DNA from: Rhizobium sp. NXC14
Lineage (GTDB): Bacteria; Pseudomonadota; Alphaproteobacteria; Rhizobiales; Rhizobiaceae
Length of the DNA: 64,000 nt
NCBI RefSeq assembly: GCF_002117485.1
Contig: NZ_CP021032.1
Coordinates: 372,001 to 436,000 of the forward strand
Reading direction: 5' to 3'
Part shown: positions 9,410-18,965 of the stretch, in pieces
Numbering within the stretch: position 1 is the stretch's first letter
Layout of the letters: every line of letters begins with the position of its first letter
Translations under genes and position numbers: made by a program
Notes under the pieces: model-generated
Seen by the model: the letters and a program-made list of their open reading frames with translations, nothing else
Databases searched by the model: none
What the model was told of the DNA's origin: nothing

Positions 9410-10252
9410 ATGAAATTAAGCGCAATCCTTTTTTGCGGCGTCGCCGCCTTTTCCGCCTTCGCAGCTCCGGCCTTTTCCAAGGACTGGACGAAGGCGACCA
9501 TCACCCTTGAGGGCGCTTATGCGCCTTGGAATCTCACCAATGCCGACGGTACGCTTGGTGGCTTCGAGCCTGAGCTTGCCAAGGTGCTCTGCGAGCGCGC
9601 CAAGATCGAATGCACGCTGGTTGCCTCCGATTGGGACGGTATGATCCCGGCGCTCAACGCCGGCAAGTTCGACGTCATCATGGATGCGCTGTCGATTACC
9701 GAAGAGCGGCGGAAGATTATTGATTTCACCATTCCCTATGCCGCGACTCCCGCCGCTTTCGCCACGGCCAAGGATAGCCCGCTCGCCAATGCCGCCGGCA
9801 CCGGCGCCACGATCAAGATGACGCCCGGCCAGACCGGCGTGAAGGAGATCGACGCGCTGAAGGAACTCTTCAAGGGCAAGACCATCGGCATCCAGGCGGC
9901 GACCGTCTATGCCAAGTTCGTCTATGACAATTTCGGCGATATCGCCGAGATCCGTGAATACAAGACCGGTGCCGATCGCGACCTCGACCTGCAGAACGGC
10001 CGCATCGACCTCGGCTTCGACGACGCCGTCTATTTCGCCAATGCCTTTGAGGCCGCCAACGGCGCGCTTGCTTTCACCGGCCCGGAGATCGTCGGCTCGA
10101 TCTGGGGCGAAGGCGAAGGCCTCGGCATCCGCAAGGCCGATACCGAGCTGCGTGACAAGTTCAACGAGGCGATCAAGTCGACGCTGGCCGACGGCACGGT
10201 CAAGAACCTTTCGATGAAATGGTTCAAGGTCGACGTCAGCCCGCAGCAATAA
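9410..10252 (+). CDS. Polar amino-acid ABC transporter substrate-binding protein
   Basis: This is a 280-residue periplasmic binding protein of the HisJ/LAO family. It starts with a signal peptide (MKLSAILFCGVAAFSAFAAPAFS), followed by SBP_bac_3 features: GAYAPWNLTNADGTLGGFEPELA, SDWDGMIPALNAGKFDVIMDALSITEER and GFDDAVYF. It heads an operon with two permeases, an ATPase and a histidine ammonia-lyase paralogue, which points to histidine or a related imidazole amino acid as ligand. A perfect 12-bp hairpin immediately downstream probably stabilises its mRNA segment relative to the permease genes. Confidence 0.9.
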   Translation: MKLSAILFCGVAAFSAFAAPAFSKDWTKATITLEGAYAPWNLTNADGTLGGFEPELAKVLCERAKIECTLVASDWDGMIPALNAGKFDVIMDALSITEERRKIIDFTIPYAATPAAFATAKDSPLANAAGTGATIKMTPGQTGVKEIDALKELFKGKTIGIQAATVYAKFVYDNFGDIAEIREYKTGADRDLDLQNGRIDLGFDDAVYFANAFEAANGALAFTGPEIVGSIWGEGEGLGIRKADTELRDKFNEAIKSTLADGTVKNLSMKWFKVDVSPQQ

Positions 10253-10276
10253 GCCTTACGGCCTCTGGCCGCAGGT

Positions 10277-10306
10277 GCGGTCTCCGGCTTTAACGCCGGA
10301 GACCGC
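10277..10306 (+). terminator. Perfect 12-bp hairpin after the binding-protein gene
   Basis: GCGGTCTCCGGC (10277-10288) and GCCGGAGACCGC (10295-10306) pair perfectly around a TTTAAC loop. No U-run follows, so it is more likely an mRNA-stabilising or partial-termination hairpin that raises binding-protein output over the permease genes than a full terminator. Confidence 0.65.
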
Positions 10307-10356
10307 GTGTTATTCTCAAATCCATAAGACACTGCCGCGGACGGGGAACGGACGAT

Positions 10357-11082
10357 ATGGCAAGCTTGGAACTGCTCGGCTTCGGTTCAACCGGATGGGG
10401 CGCGCTGCTCATTCTCGCCGCCTTGATGACGCTCGCCGTCACGGCGACGGCGCTGGCGATCGGCGCGTTGCTGGGCGCGGTCGTCGCCTTCGCGAAACTC
10501 TCCGGCAATCCGCTCCTCATCACGCTCGGCAATGTCTATACCACCGTGTTTCGCGGCGTGCCGGAACTGCTGATCATCTATCTCATCTATTTCGGCGGCT
10601 CCTCGGCCGTCACCTCGATCGGCAAGGCGATGGGCTACGAGGGTTTCCTCGGCCTACCGTCCTTTGCCGCCGGCGCGCTTGCCGTCGGCATCATCTCCGG
10701 CTCCTATCAGGCGGAAGTGTTCCGCGGCGCCTTCCTCGCCATTTCCAAGGGCGAACTCGAAGCCGCCTCGGCGATCGGCATGCACCGCGGGCTGCGCTTT
10801 CGCCGCATCATCATGCCGCAGGTGCTTCGCTTCGCCATTCCGGGCCTCGGCAATGTCTGGCAGCTCAGTCTCAAGGATTCGGCGCTGATCTCCGTCACAG
10901 GCCTTGCCGAGCTGATGCGCACCAGCCAGGTGGCGGCGGGCTCGACGCGGCAGTATTTCCTGTTCTTCATCGCCGGCGGCGCGCTCTACCTGATCCTGAC
11001 CAGCCTTTCGGACTGCATCTTCAACGGCGCCGAACGCCGCGCCAATCGCAGCATGCCGGCATCGGCCATGGGCCAGGCGTAA
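10357..11082 (+). CDS. Amino-acid ABC transporter permease (HisQ-like)
   Basis: This 241-residue inner-membrane permease of the His/Glu/Gln/Arg/opine family has about five membrane spans. The family loop is present: FRGVPELLIIYLIYFGG near the second span, and the EAA motif SKGELEAASAIGMHRGLRFRRIIMPQVLRFAIPGLGN that contacts the ATPase. It should pair with the next permease as a heterodimer. The gene lies 104 bp after the binding protein and 10 bp before the second permease. Confidence 0.92.
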   Translation: MASLELLGFGSTGWGALLILAALMTLAVTATALAIGALLGAVVAFAKLSGNPLLITLGNVYTTVFRGVPELLIIYLIYFGGSSAVTSIGKAMGYEGFLGLPSFAAGALAVGIISGSYQAEVFRGAFLAISKGELEAASAIGMHRGLRFRRIIMPQVLRFAIPGLGNVWQLSLKDSALISVTGLAELMRTSQVAAGSTRQYFLFFIAGGALYLILTSLSDCIFNGAERRANRSMPASAMGQA

Positions 11083-11092
11083 GGAGGCGAAG

Positions 11093-11797
11093 ATGGATTT
11101 CACCTTTCTCGCCTCGACCATGGTCACATTGCTGAAAGCCGTGCCGACGACGCTGATCCTGTTTTCGCTGTCGATCTTCTTCGGCGGCCTGCTGGCCCTC
11201 GTCATTGTCTGGATGCGGGTCAGCGGCAACCGCATGCTTTCGGGCTTCGCCAAAGGTTATATCTTCGTCTTCCGCGGCTCGCCGCTGTTGATCCAGATGT
11301 TCCTGGTCTTCTACGGTCTCGGCCAGTTCGGCGTCATCCGCTATTCCTTCCTCTGGCCGTTCCTGCGCGAGCCGATGGTCTGCGCCATCCTGTCCTTGGC
11401 GCTCTGCACTGCCGGCTATACCGCGGAGATCTTCCGCGGCGGCATCCGTGCCGTGTCGCCGAAGGAGATCGAGGCGGCGCGCTCGATTGGCATGTCCGGT
11501 TTCCTGCTGGTGCGCCGCATCCTGGCGCCGATCGCCTTCCGCCACGCGCTGCCGGCCTATTCCACCGAGATCGTGCTGATGATGAAATCAACGGCGCTCG
11601 CAAGCCTCGTCACCGTCTGGGAGGTCACCGGCGTCGCCCAGCGGCTGATCTCGCAGACCTACCGGACGATGGAGGTCTTCCTCTGCGCGGCGATCATCTA
11701 TCTCGTTCTGAACTTCATCATCCTGCAGGGCATGGCCCTGCTTGAATATTCGCTCTCCCGACACCGCCGAGCGGCCCCGCAGCCGCTGAAGGCATAG
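11093..11797 (+). CDS. Amino-acid ABC transporter permease (HisM-like)
   Basis: The second permease of the importer has 234 residues. It contains [21 protein letters not shown] and the EAA loop [38 protein letters not shown], with the usual membrane spans. It begins 10 bp after the first permease and is followed 26 bp later by the ATPase. The product would form the membrane channel together with the HisQ-like protein. Confidence 0.92.
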   Translation: MDFTFLASTMVTLLKAVPTTLILFSLSIFFGGLLALVIVWMRVSGNRMLSGFAKGYIFVFRGSPLLIQMFLVFYGLGQFGVIRYSFLWPFLREPMVCAILSLALCTAGYTAEIFRGGIRAVSPKEIEAARSIGMSGFLLVRRILAPIAFRHALPAYSTEIVLMMKSTALASLVTVWEVTGVAQRLISQTYRTMEVFLCAAIIYLVLNFIILQGMALLEYSLSRHRRAAPQPLKA

Positions 11798-11823
11798 GCG
11801 TTTTTGACCTGATTGGAGCAACC

Positions 11824-12600
11824 ATGCCAGGCGTCACCCGACTTTCGGTTCGCAACATCCGCAAGAGCTTCGGTACCCATGAAGTGCTGCGCGGCATTTC
11901 CCTCGATGCCGAGGACGGCGACGTGATTTCGCTGCTCGGCGCCTCAGGCTCCGGCAAATCGACCTTCCTGCGCTGCATCAACATGCTCGAAACCGCCAGC
12001 GACGGCGAAATCTGGGTCGACGGCGAGCATATCGAGATGGTCCACAAGAACGGCAAGACAAGGCCGGCGAGCCAGAAGCAGGTCGACCATATCCGCTCCG
12101 AACTCGGCATGGTGTTCCAGTCCTTCAACCTCTGGTCCCACATGACCATCCTGCAGAATGTCATCGAGGGACCCATTCATGTGCTGAAGCGGCCGCGCGC
12201 CGAATGTATCGCCGAGGCCGAGGCGCTGCTCGAAAAGGTCGGCATCGCAGACAAACGCCATGCCTATCCCACCCATCTCTCCGGCGGCCAGCAGCAGCGC
12301 GCCGCCATCGCCCGCGCGCTTGCGATGAAGCCGAAGGTCATGCTCTTCGACGAGCCGACGTCGGCGCTCGATCCGGAGCTGGTCGGCGAAGTCCTGCGCG
12401 TCATGCGCGCGCTTGCCGAGGAGGGCATGACCATGCTCGTCGTCACCCATGAGATGAGCTTTGCCCGCAACGTCTCGAACCGTGTCGTCTTCATGCGCGA
12501 AGGGCTGATCGAAAGCAGCGGCACGCCGGACGAGATGTTTGCCGGCGGCGCCACACCCGCCTTCCGCCAGTTCATCGGTAATTTCGGAACGGGTCGATGA
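11824..12600 (+). CDS. Amino-acid ABC transporter ATPase (HisP-like)
   Basis: The cytoplasmic ATPase of the importer has 258 residues. It shows Walker [10 protein letters not shown], the Q-loop in [10 protein letters not shown], the signature [15 protein letters not shown], Walker [13 protein letters not shown] and the switch His in VVTHEM. The 4-bp overlap of its stop with the start of the downstream lyase paralogue (12597-12600) shows that uptake and the paralogue are translationally coupled. Confidence 0.95.
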   Translation: MPGVTRLSVRNIRKSFGTHEVLRGISLDAEDGDVISLLGASGSGKSTFLRCINMLETASDGEIWVDGEHIEMVHKNGKTRPASQKQVDHIRSELGMVFQSFNLWSHMTILQNVIEGPIHVLKRPRAECIAEAEALLEKVGIADKRHAYPTHLSGGQQQRAAIARALAMKPKVMLFDEPTSALDPELVGEVLRVMRALAEEGMTMLVVTHEMSFARNVSNRVVFMREGLIESSGTPDEMFAGGATPAFRQFIGNFGTGR

Positions 12601-14090
12601 CGGTCGTCCTCGATAAGGTGCTGGGCTGGCGCGATGTTGCGCGCGTCGGGGCAGGGGAGGCGCTTGCGCTGTCGCCGGCTGCCTGGGCGCGGGTCGAAAG
12701 GGCAAGCCGGATCGTCGCGCGCATCGTCGAAACCGGCGTGCGCGCCTATGGCGTCAACACCGGCGTCGGGGCGCTGGCCGATACGGTGGTCGACCGCGCC
12801 TCGCAGAGCCTGCTGTCGCGCAGCATCGTGCTCAGCCATGCCTGTGGCGTCGGGCCGCTTCTGCCCGCCCGCGAGGTGCGCGCCATCATCGCCGCCGAGA
12901 TCGCCAATTTTGCCCACGGCCATTCCGGCGTGCGGCGTGAGATCGTCCAGCATCTTGCGGCCCTGTTGGAGCATGATTGCATTCCGGACGTGCCATCCAA
13001 GGGCTCGGCCGGTTATCTCACCCATAATGCCCATACCGCGCTCGTCCTGATCGGCGAAGGCAGCGCGACGCTTGCCGGACGGCGTATGAGCGGCCGCGAA
13101 GCGCTTGCGGCGATCGGCCTTGTCCCGCTGGTATTCGGCGCCAAGGAGGGTTTGAGCCTCGTCAACGGGACGGCCTGCTCCACGGGCTTGACCGCACTGG
13201 CACTCTGGCGCGCCGAACGGCTGCTCGACTGGGCCGATGCCATCGCGGCGCTGACGCTGGAAGCGGCGGGCTGCCAGATCGCCGCCTTCGACGAGGCGGT
13301 GCTGGCGCTGCGCCCATCGGCGGGAATAGAGAAAGTAGGCGCTACGCTGCGCGCACGGCTCCAGGGCAGCGGTCTCATCGCCGCCGCCTTTGGCCGGCGT
13401 ACCCAGGATGCGCTGAGCCTTCGTTCGGTGCCGCATGCCCACGGAGCGGCCCGTGATGTCTTCGACAATTCCGCCCGCATCGCCGATCAGGAGCTCGCTT
13501 CGGTAACGGACAATCCCGCCGTTTCAGGCACTCCGGAAGAACCCGTCGTCTCCTCCGAGGCACATGCGGTCGCCCCGGCGCTCGGGCAGGCGGCCGACAG
13601 CCTCGCCGTTGCAATGGCGCAGCTCTGTGCGATCAGCGAGAGGCGCATGGACCGGCTGGTCAATCCACTGGTGAGTGGCCTGCCGCCGTTTCTGGCGAGC
13701 GATGCCGGCAGCCATTCCGGCTTCATGATCGCCCAGTATACCGCAGCGGCGCTGAGCAATGAAAATCGCCGCCTTGCCGCGCCCGCAGCGCTTGACGGCG
13801 GGCTGACCTCCGGCCTGCAGGAGGATTTCCTCGCGCATCCGACGGCTGCCGCCGGCAAGCTGCTCGCGGTCATCGACAATGCCGAATATATCCTGGCGAT
13901 CGAGCTGATGGCTGCCGCCCAGGCGCATGATTTCCTGGCGGCGACGGCGCCCCGGGCGGCAGGCACGGATCTTATCTATCAGGCCGTGCGGGAGCGTATC
14001 TCCCATTATGGCGACGAGCGGCCGCTCAATGGCGATATCGAGGCCGTGCGCAGCCTGATCCGCGAGACTGTGCCGCCACCGATGAATTGA
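12597..14090 (+). CDS. Histidine ammonia-lyase paralogue lacking the MIO triad
   Basis: This is a 497-residue member of the HAL/PAL fold that aligns with HutH along its whole length. The N-terminal Tyr51 in [16 protein letters not shown] (substrate-binding Asn) and LQEDF (Glu) are kept. The MIO segment is not: where HutH reads [15 protein letters not shown], this protein reads [12 protein letters not shown], so Ala-Ser-Gly is absent and two residues are missing. The QDPY Tyr is also replaced, the segment reading QDALSLRS. Without the triad the classic 4-methylideneimidazole-5-one electrophile cannot form, so ordinary ammonia-lyase activity is unlikely. It overlaps the ATPase stop by 4 bp and is the last gene of the importer operon. 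It could be a binding or regulatory protein or an enzyme with different chemistry; automatic annotation as HutH would be misleading. Confidence 0.88.
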   Translation: MTVVLDKVLGWRDVARVGAGEALALSPAAWARVERASRIVARIVETGVRAYGVNTGVGALADTVVDRASQSLLSRSIVLSHACGVGPLLPAREVRAIIAAEIANFAHGHSGVRREIVQHLAALLEHDCIPDVPSKGSAGYLTHNAHTALVLIGEGSATLAGRRMSGREALAAIGLVPLVFGAKEGLSLVNGTACSTGLTALALWRAERLLDWADAIAALTLEAAGCQIAAFDEAVLALRPSAGIEKVGATLRARLQGSGLIAAAFGRRTQDALSLRSVPHAHGAARDVFDNSARIADQELASVTDNPAVSGTPEEPVVSSEAHAVAPALGQAADSLAVAMAQLCAISERRMDRLVNPLVSGLPPFLASDAGSHSGFMIAQYTAAALSNENRRLAAPAALDGGLTSGLQEDFLAHPTAAAGKLLAVIDNAEYILAIELMAAAQAHDFLAATAPRAAGTDLIYQAVRERISHYGDERPLNGDIEAVRSLIRETVPPPMN

Positions 14091-14101
14091 TCGGGCAGAC
14101 G

Positions 14102-14644
14102 TCAGAACGGCTTGCTGGAGTCGGAATCCTGCTTCGGTTTTCCGTCGGCGTCGAGGCGTTTGAGGCATCGGGCGAACGTGGGGTAGAGCTGGTCCACCCG
14201 CGAGAGCGGCAGCGTCCAGTCGCCTTCGTCGCCGGCAAAGGTCAACTGCACGTCAGGGGTTCCGGAAAAGGAATTCTTGATGATCTTCTTCAGTCCGCCG
14301 CTACCCTTGCTGCCCACGGGCCAGAGGCGAAGCGTATGCTTGTCGAAGAACTCGGCGGCAACGGCTTTCGTCACATTTCGATCAGTCAGCGTCACCTGGG
14401 TCTTGGTGCCGGCCGGGATGTCCCAGCTGTTCTTCGACACCAGCCAGAACGTCTCGGTCGCACTCTGGCGGAATTCCATGCTCTTGCCGATCTCGCTCTC
14501 CCACAGCAGCCGGCAATAGGGTGGGCTGTCGCTCGCATAGCCGACCGACCATTGTCTTGCGCCGCCCATCCATTCGGTCTCGCCGAAGGCGGAGACCGGC
14601 TGCAGGATGGATGCCAGCAGAACTATCGCGGTCAGAATTTTCAT
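14102..14644 (-). CDS. Secreted hypothetical protein
   Basis: A 180-residue protein with a clear signal peptide (MKILTAIVLLASILQPVSAFGE). The mature part contains single Trp/Tyr-rich segments such as GARQWSVGYASDSPPYC and ends in a charged tail (KQDSDSSKPF). No enzymatic motif is visible. The ATG at 14644 is preceded by a GGAGG site, which fixes the start over the upstream in-frame codon. It converges with the lyase paralogue (11 bp apart) and diverges from the PAP2 gene. Family unknown; the periplasmic location is inferred from the signal. Confidence 0.75.
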   Translation of the reverse strand: MKILTAIVLLASILQPVSAFGETEWMGGARQWSVGYASDSPPYCRLLWESEIGKSMEFRQSATETFWLVSKNSWDIPAGTKTQVTLTDRNVTKAVAAEFFDKHTLRLWPVGSKGSGGLKKIIKNSFSGTPDVQLTFAGDEGDWTLPLSRVDQLYPTFARCLKRLDADGKPKQDSDSSKPF

Positions 14645-14809
14645 CGTCGAAGCCTCCAGGACAATCCGCTTCAGCCATAGCAAAAGAAGGTTGAGCGTTT
14701 GCTACCGCGGGTCCCCCGGCGCTCGCTAAATGCCGCAAGGTCTTGAATCCCGGGGGCGTATTGCCAATGTGGCAGGGGATCGACATGACGAAGGGAGTTG
14801 GCGACAGGC

Positions 14810-15547
14810 ATGAGTGACGTTCAACGACGCAGGGTTTGGGCTAGGCTCAACGCATATGAGCCACTGGCACTGATCACGGTGGCATCGATCGCCGGCGGCC
14901 TCTTCCTGCTGCAGCGGCTGACGAGCGAGGTTATCGAGGGCGAGACTCTCCGCTTCGATGAGTCGATCCTGCTGGCGCTGCGACATCAGGGCGATCTCAG
15001 CATGCCGATCGGTCCCGCCTGGCTGACGCACGCCGTCGGCGACATCACCAGTCTCGGCGGCATCACCGTTCTGTCGCTGATGACTGTCCTCGTGACGGTC
15101 TATCTCTTGCTCGACCGGCGCTGGCCGATCGCGATCTTCGTCTTTTCCTCGGTGCTGTCAGGGTGGCTGGCGAGTACGCTTTTGAAGATCCTCGTCGCGC
15201 GGCCGCGCCCCGATGTCGTGCCGCACCTCGTCGAGGTGAGCGATCTCAGTTTTCCCTCCGGCCATGCCATGGTCTCGGCGGTGACCTATCTGACGCTCGG
15301 GGCGCTGCTGGCGCGCACACAACGTTATCCCTCGACGCGGATTTTCGTCATGGGCGCCGGCGTCTTCCTGGCCGTCATCATCGGTTTGAGCCGCATCTAC
15401 CTCGGCGTTCATTATCCGACGGACGTTTTCGCCGGATGGTGCGCCGGCGCGCTCTGGGCGCTCGGCTGCTGGCTGATCTCGAAACAGTTCATTTCAAGCC
15501 GTCCCATCGACGATAGCGTCGAAACTGCCGCTGGCGACAGCAAATAG
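14810..15547 (+). CDS. PAP2-family membrane phosphatase
   Basis: A 245-residue integral membrane protein of the PAP2/BacA-unrelated undecaprenyl-diphosphatase and phosphatidic-acid-phosphatase group. The three-part phosphatase signature is complete: KILVARPRPD, then FPSGHAM, then SRIYLGVHYPTDVFAGW. About six hydrophobic spans are visible. The ATG at 14810 has an AAGGGAG site 12 bp upstream. The likely substrate is a lipid phosphate or undecaprenyl diphosphate, which the sequence alone cannot settle. It converges with the flavoprotein gene. Confidence 0.9.
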   Translation: MSDVQRRRVWARLNAYEPLALITVASIAGGLFLLQRLTSEVIEGETLRFDESILLALRHQGDLSMPIGPAWLTHAVGDITSLGGITVLSLMTVLVTVYLLLDRRWPIAIFVFSSVLSGWLASTLLKILVARPRPDVVPHLVEVSDLSFPSGHAMVSAVTYLTLGALLARTQRYPSTRIFVMGAGVFLAVIIGLSRIYLGVHYPTDVFAGWCAGALWALGCWLISKQFISSRPIDDSVETAAGDSK

Positions 15548-15585
15548 AATTCAGCAAAATTCTGCTACAGCCGCTCAGCCTCATG

Positions 15586-15617
15586 CGTGTGGCACCGCGT
15601 GCCTGCGGCGCCACACG
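15586..15617. terminator. Hairpin between convergent genes
   Basis: CGTGTGGC (15586-15593) pairs with GCCACACG (15610-15617), with further pairing inside the loop. It lies in the 81-bp gap between two convergent genes and could end transcription from either side. No long U-run follows. Confidence 0.5.
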
Positions 15618-15628
15618 TGCTTGAGTGA

Positions 15629-18190
15629 TTAGGTGCGCGGCTTCAGATTTTCCGGGTCATAGATCGGCTTGTAGCCGACGCCGACAACCTCCACCGGGTA
15701 GCTCTCGGCAAAATACTCGACCTCAAGCTTGCGTCCGACCTGGCAATGCGACCACGGCAGATAGGCGAGGGCGATGTTCTTGCCGACCGTCGGGCCGTAG
15801 GCGATCGAGGTTGTGTAGGACCGGCGGCCAAGCTCGTCGACCAGAACCTCTCCCGTGGCGGGATCGACGACCGGCAGGTTGCCGACGGGATAGCGCTTCA
15901 CGCCTGTTTTGTCGGTATTCTCGGTCATGACGAGCGTGCAGAGCATGGCCGGCTGGTGCTCGCGCGCTTTGTATTCCAGATGCTTTTCCTTGCCGCGGAA
16001 ATCGGCTTCCTTGACCTTCGGGCGGGCGAGATCGGCTTCGATCAGGTTGTACTGGGTCAGGAGGTCGGCGTTCTGCAGGCGCAGGCTCTTCTCCATGCGG
16101 CGCGAGTTCGCATAGGTCTCGACGCCGAAGGCCATCACGCCGGTCGAGCGCAGCGCATCCCAGACGGCGAGGCCGTCTTCGTACTTCATGTGCAATTCCC
16201 AGCCCTGCTCGCCGACATAGGAGATGCGGAAGGCGGTGACGGTCTTGCCTGATATTTCGATCGGCTTGATCGCCGCAAAGGCGAAGTTTTCCTGATCGAG
16301 CCCGGCCGGATCGGCTACCACCTTCTTCAGCGTCTCGCGCGCGTTCGGACCCCAGATGCCGATCGTCACGAATTTCTCCGAGACATCGGTGACGGTCACG
16401 TCAAGGCCGCGGTCTTGAGCGACCCGCTTCATATAGTGCAGATCGCGCGGGCCGGCATCGGCGCCGTTGACGAGACGGCAGCGGTCGGCCATGCGGAACA
16501 CGGTGAAGTCGGCGCGCACCATGCCTTCGTCGTCGAGGAAGTGGGTGTAGATACCCTTGCCGATGTTGGCATCGCCGCCGATCTTGGCGGCGCACAGCCA
16601 CTCCATCAGCTCGACATGATCAGGCCCCTCGATATCGACCATGTGGAAATGGCTGAGATTGACGATGCCGCAATCCTCGCTCATCGCTAGGTGTTCGGCA
16701 TTCGAGACGCGCCAGAAATGGCGGCTGTCCCATTCATTCTCGCGAACCGGAACCCGGTCGCCATACTTCTCCAGAAGGTGCTCGTTGACGGCGTAGCCGT
16801 GCGCACGCTCCCAGCCGCCCAGTTCCATGAAGTAGCCGCCAAGCTCCTTTTCGCGCTCGTAGAAGGGCGAGCGCTTGATGTTGCGGCCGGATGCATAGGG
16901 TTCGCGGGTGTGAACCGCCGGGAAATAGATCTTCTGGGCGGCTTCGAAGCAGCGGCCTTCGATAAATTCTTCCGTCAGCTGATGCGGATAGAAGCGGGCA
17001 TAGTCAATGCTGTTGTGATCGATTTCGGTACGGCCATCGGTCATCCAGTCGGCGATCAGCTTGCCATAGCCCGGGCCGTCCTTGACCCAGATGGCAACGC
17101 AATACCAGAGACCGCGCACCTTCTGGCTCTCGCCGCAGGATGGGCCGCCGGCGGCGGAAACCTGCAGCAGGCCGTTGAAGGAATGACCTTCGTTATAGCC
17201 GAGTTCGCCGAGGATCGGCGTCAGTTCCATGGCGCGTTCGAGCGGCTCGATGATCTGCTCCATCTCGAGGTCGCGCTGCGACGGCGAAAGGCGGGCTTCG
17301 TGTTTTTCGAGAAGATCGCGCGGATGGCACATGCGCGGATTGGTGGCTTCGTAATAGCCCCACTCGATCTGGCCACCCTCGGTCGTCGCCGGGTCGCCGG
17401 TGTCGCGCATATAGGCGGAGTTGCCCTGGTCGCGCAGCAGCGGGAAGCCGATTTCCTTGCCGGTGCCTTCAAACTCGTTATAGGGACCGAAGAAGGTCAG
17501 CGGATGGTCGACCGGCATGACCGGCAGGTCTTCGCCGACCATCTCGGCGATCAGGCGGCCCCAGAGGCCGGCGCAGACGATGACGTGGTCGGCCATGATA
17601 GTGCCGCGATGGGTGACGACGCCCTTGATGCGTCCGCCCTCGACGATCAGCGACTTCGCCGGCGTGTTGCCGAACACCTTGAGCTTGCCGGCCTTTTCGG
17701 CGGCATCGACCAGTTTGCCGGCAACGGTCTGCGAGCGCGGAATGACGAGGCCGGCATCCGGATCGAAAAGCCCGCCCATCACCTGATCTTCCTCGATCAG
17801 CGGGAACTTCTCCTTGATCTCGGAGGGGCTGACATAATGGGCGCGGGTGCCGAAAGCGCGGGCCGAGGAAAGCTTGCGCTTGATTTCCTCCATCCAGGCG
17901 TGGTCGCCGGTGCGCGCCACTTCGAGGCCGCCGATGCGGGCGTAGTGGCCCATCTTCTCATAGAAATCGATTGAATATTGCGTCGTCCAGACCGACAGAT
18001 AGTCGTGGCTCGTGGTGTAACAGAAGTCCGAGGCATGCGCTGTCGAGCCGATGTCAGTCGGTATGCCCGACTTGTCGATGCCGACGATATCGTCCCATCC
18101 GCGCTCGACAAGATGATGAGCGATGGAGGCGCCGACGATGCCGCCGAGCCCGATGATGACGACCTTTGCCTTTTCCGGAAATGCTGCCAC
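15629..18190 (-). CDS. FAD-dependent dimethylglycine/sarcosine dehydrogenase-like protein with GcvT domain
   Basis: An 853-residue two-part enzyme. Residues about 8-400 form a DAO-type flavoprotein with the dinucleotide motif VVIIGLGGIVGASIAHHLVERG. A linker domain follows, and the C-terminal half is a GcvT-like aminomethyltransferase fold that contains FRISYVGEQGWELHM and ends in the barrel domain. This arrangement is known for dimethylglycine and sarcosine dehydrogenases, which demethylate N-methylglycines and pass one-carbon units to tetrahydrofolate. The N-terminal region has HASDFCY after the FAD motif, so the usual flavinylation His may be H53. The exact substrate is uncertain. It stands alone between convergent and divergent neighbours. 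Confidence 0.85.
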   Translation of the reverse strand: MAAFPEKAKVVIIGLGGIVGASIAHHLVERGWDDIVGIDKSGIPTDIGSTAHASDFCYTTSHDYLSVWTTQYSIDFYEKMGHYARIGGLEVARTGDHAWMEEIKRKLSSARAFGTRAHYVSPSEIKEKFPLIEEDQVMGGLFDPDAGLVIPRSQTVAGKLVDAAEKAGKLKVFGNTPAKSLIVEGGRIKGVVTHRGTIMADHVIVCAGLWGRLIAEMVGEDLPVMPVDHPLTFFGPYNEFEGTGKEIGFPLLRDQGNSAYMRDTGDPATTEGGQIEWGYYEATNPRMCHPRDLLEKHEARLSPSQRDLEMEQIIEPLERAMELTPILGELGYNEGHSFNGLLQVSAAGGPSCGESQKVRGLWYCVAIWVKDGPGYGKLIADWMTDGRTEIDHNSIDYARFYPHQLTEEFIEGRCFEAAQKIYFPAVHTREPYASGRNIKRSPFYEREKELGGYFMELGGWERAHGYAVNEHLLEKYGDRVPVRENEWDSRHFWRVSNAEHLAMSEDCGIVNLSHFHMVDIEGPDHVELMEWLCAAKIGGDANIGKGIYTHFLDDEGMVRADFTVFRMADRCRLVNGADAGPRDLHYMKRVAQDRGLDVTVTDVSEKFVTIGIWGPNARETLKKVVADPAGLDQENFAFAAIKPIEISGKTVTAFRISYVGEQGWELHMKYEDGLAVWDALRSTGVMAFGVETYANSRRMEKSLRLQNADLLTQYNLIEADLARPKVKEADFRGKEKHLEYKAREHQPAMLCTLVMTENTDKTGVKRYPVGNLPVVDPATGEVLVDELGRRSYTTSIAYGPTVGKNIALAYLPWSHCQVGRKLEVEYFAESYPVEVVGVGYKPIYDPENLKPRT

Positions 18191-18458
18191 GTGCTGTTCC
18201 TTCTATTTCCGCACGAATTAAAACTACCGAGCCGCGCTTGGCTTACGCTTCGCGTGAGATGCAGGAGCCATGTCAGCCTCGTGAGCGTGTCACATTTGCC
18301 CAAGCTGCAAAACCCCAGACCTCTCCCTCCCGAAGCTGGATAAGCCATTATGCATAAGGGTCACAATCGTCATTGGTCCTACGCCGTCGAGTAACGGCGT
18401 AATTGCGCCAGTCCGGATCGGGGCTGAGGTTATTCCAGATAGAGCTCGCCTACCCGGA
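18191..18458. other. Intergenic stretch upstream of the flavoprotein gene
   Basis: This 268-bp gap carries the promoter side of the flavoprotein gene and the downstream side of the small XRE operon. The only structure seen is a 7-bp inverted repeat, ACGCCGT / ACGGCGT at 18381-18400, which may act as a weak terminator. No convincing gene is present. Confidence 0.4.
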
Positions 18459-18698
18459 TCACGGCGCTGCAATTGCGTTGAGCCGGTCGATGTCTCCGAG
18501 CACTATATCGTCGGAAACCGGCTCGCGATTGTGCAGGCGGAACCATTCAGCCGCTTCGCGCACGCGGTCTCCGTGCGGCGGGGGATAGGCGCCCAGCCGA
18601 AGGACCCATTCCCGCACGGTCTCGCGCTCCATCCGGCCGGCCCGGTATCGGTCGCAGACCGTTTTCGCCGAGGCGACGAGATCATTGATACTCTTCAC
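18459..18698 (-). CDS. Small hypothetical protein
   Basis: A 79-residue acidic/basic mixed protein (MKSINDLVASAKTVCDRYRA at the start), predicted mostly helical, with no recognised domain. It begins 9 bp after the stop of the 85-residue protein and is the third gene of a leftward operon headed by an XRE-type regulator. The operon position is the main support for its being real. Confidence 0.6.
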   Translation of the reverse strand: MKSINDLVASAKTVCDRYRAGRMERETVREWVLRLGAYPPPHGDRVREAAEWFRLHNREPVSDDIVLGDIDRLNAIAAP

Positions 18699-18707
18699 GG
18701 CCGGCCC

Positions 18708-18965
18708 TCAATGCACGGAAGGTTCGTCGTCGAGAAAGGAGCGGATGCCGTCCCGCGCCACGACCGCGAGGAATTCGTCGAAAGCTTCGCGGTCCGTCGC
18801 GAACGGCTCGTCCCACTGGATCAGGTCCTCTGCCTGGGTGACGACTTCCATCGTCCAGTCTTCATTGCTGCCCGCGGATCGAAAGATATCGACGAGCACC
18901 GTAACCCCGTCTTCGGTAAATTCCCCCGCCAATTCGGAGTGCTCAAGCTTCTGTTTCTTTGCCAT
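18708..18965 (-). CDS. Small acidic hypothetical protein
   Basis: An 85-residue, strongly acidic protein. It opens MAKKQKLEHSELAGEF and has a central VTVLVDIFRSAG and a WTMEVVTQAEDLIQWDEPF segment. Its ATG directly abuts the stop of the upstream XRE gene, so the two are coupled. No family is recognised. Pairing of a small regulator with a small acidic partner resembles toxin-antitoxin or phage-type modules, but nothing in the sequence proves this. Confidence 0.65.
   Translation of the reverse strand: MAKKQKLEHSELAGEFTEDGVTVLVDIFRSAGSNEDWTMEVVTQAEDLIQWDEPFATDREAFDEFLAVVARDGIRSFLDDEPSVH

Noticed and set aside
18290..18472. A 60-codon - frame upstream of the flavoprotein gene
   Set aside because: Short, no ribosome site, and overlaps the end of the small operon.
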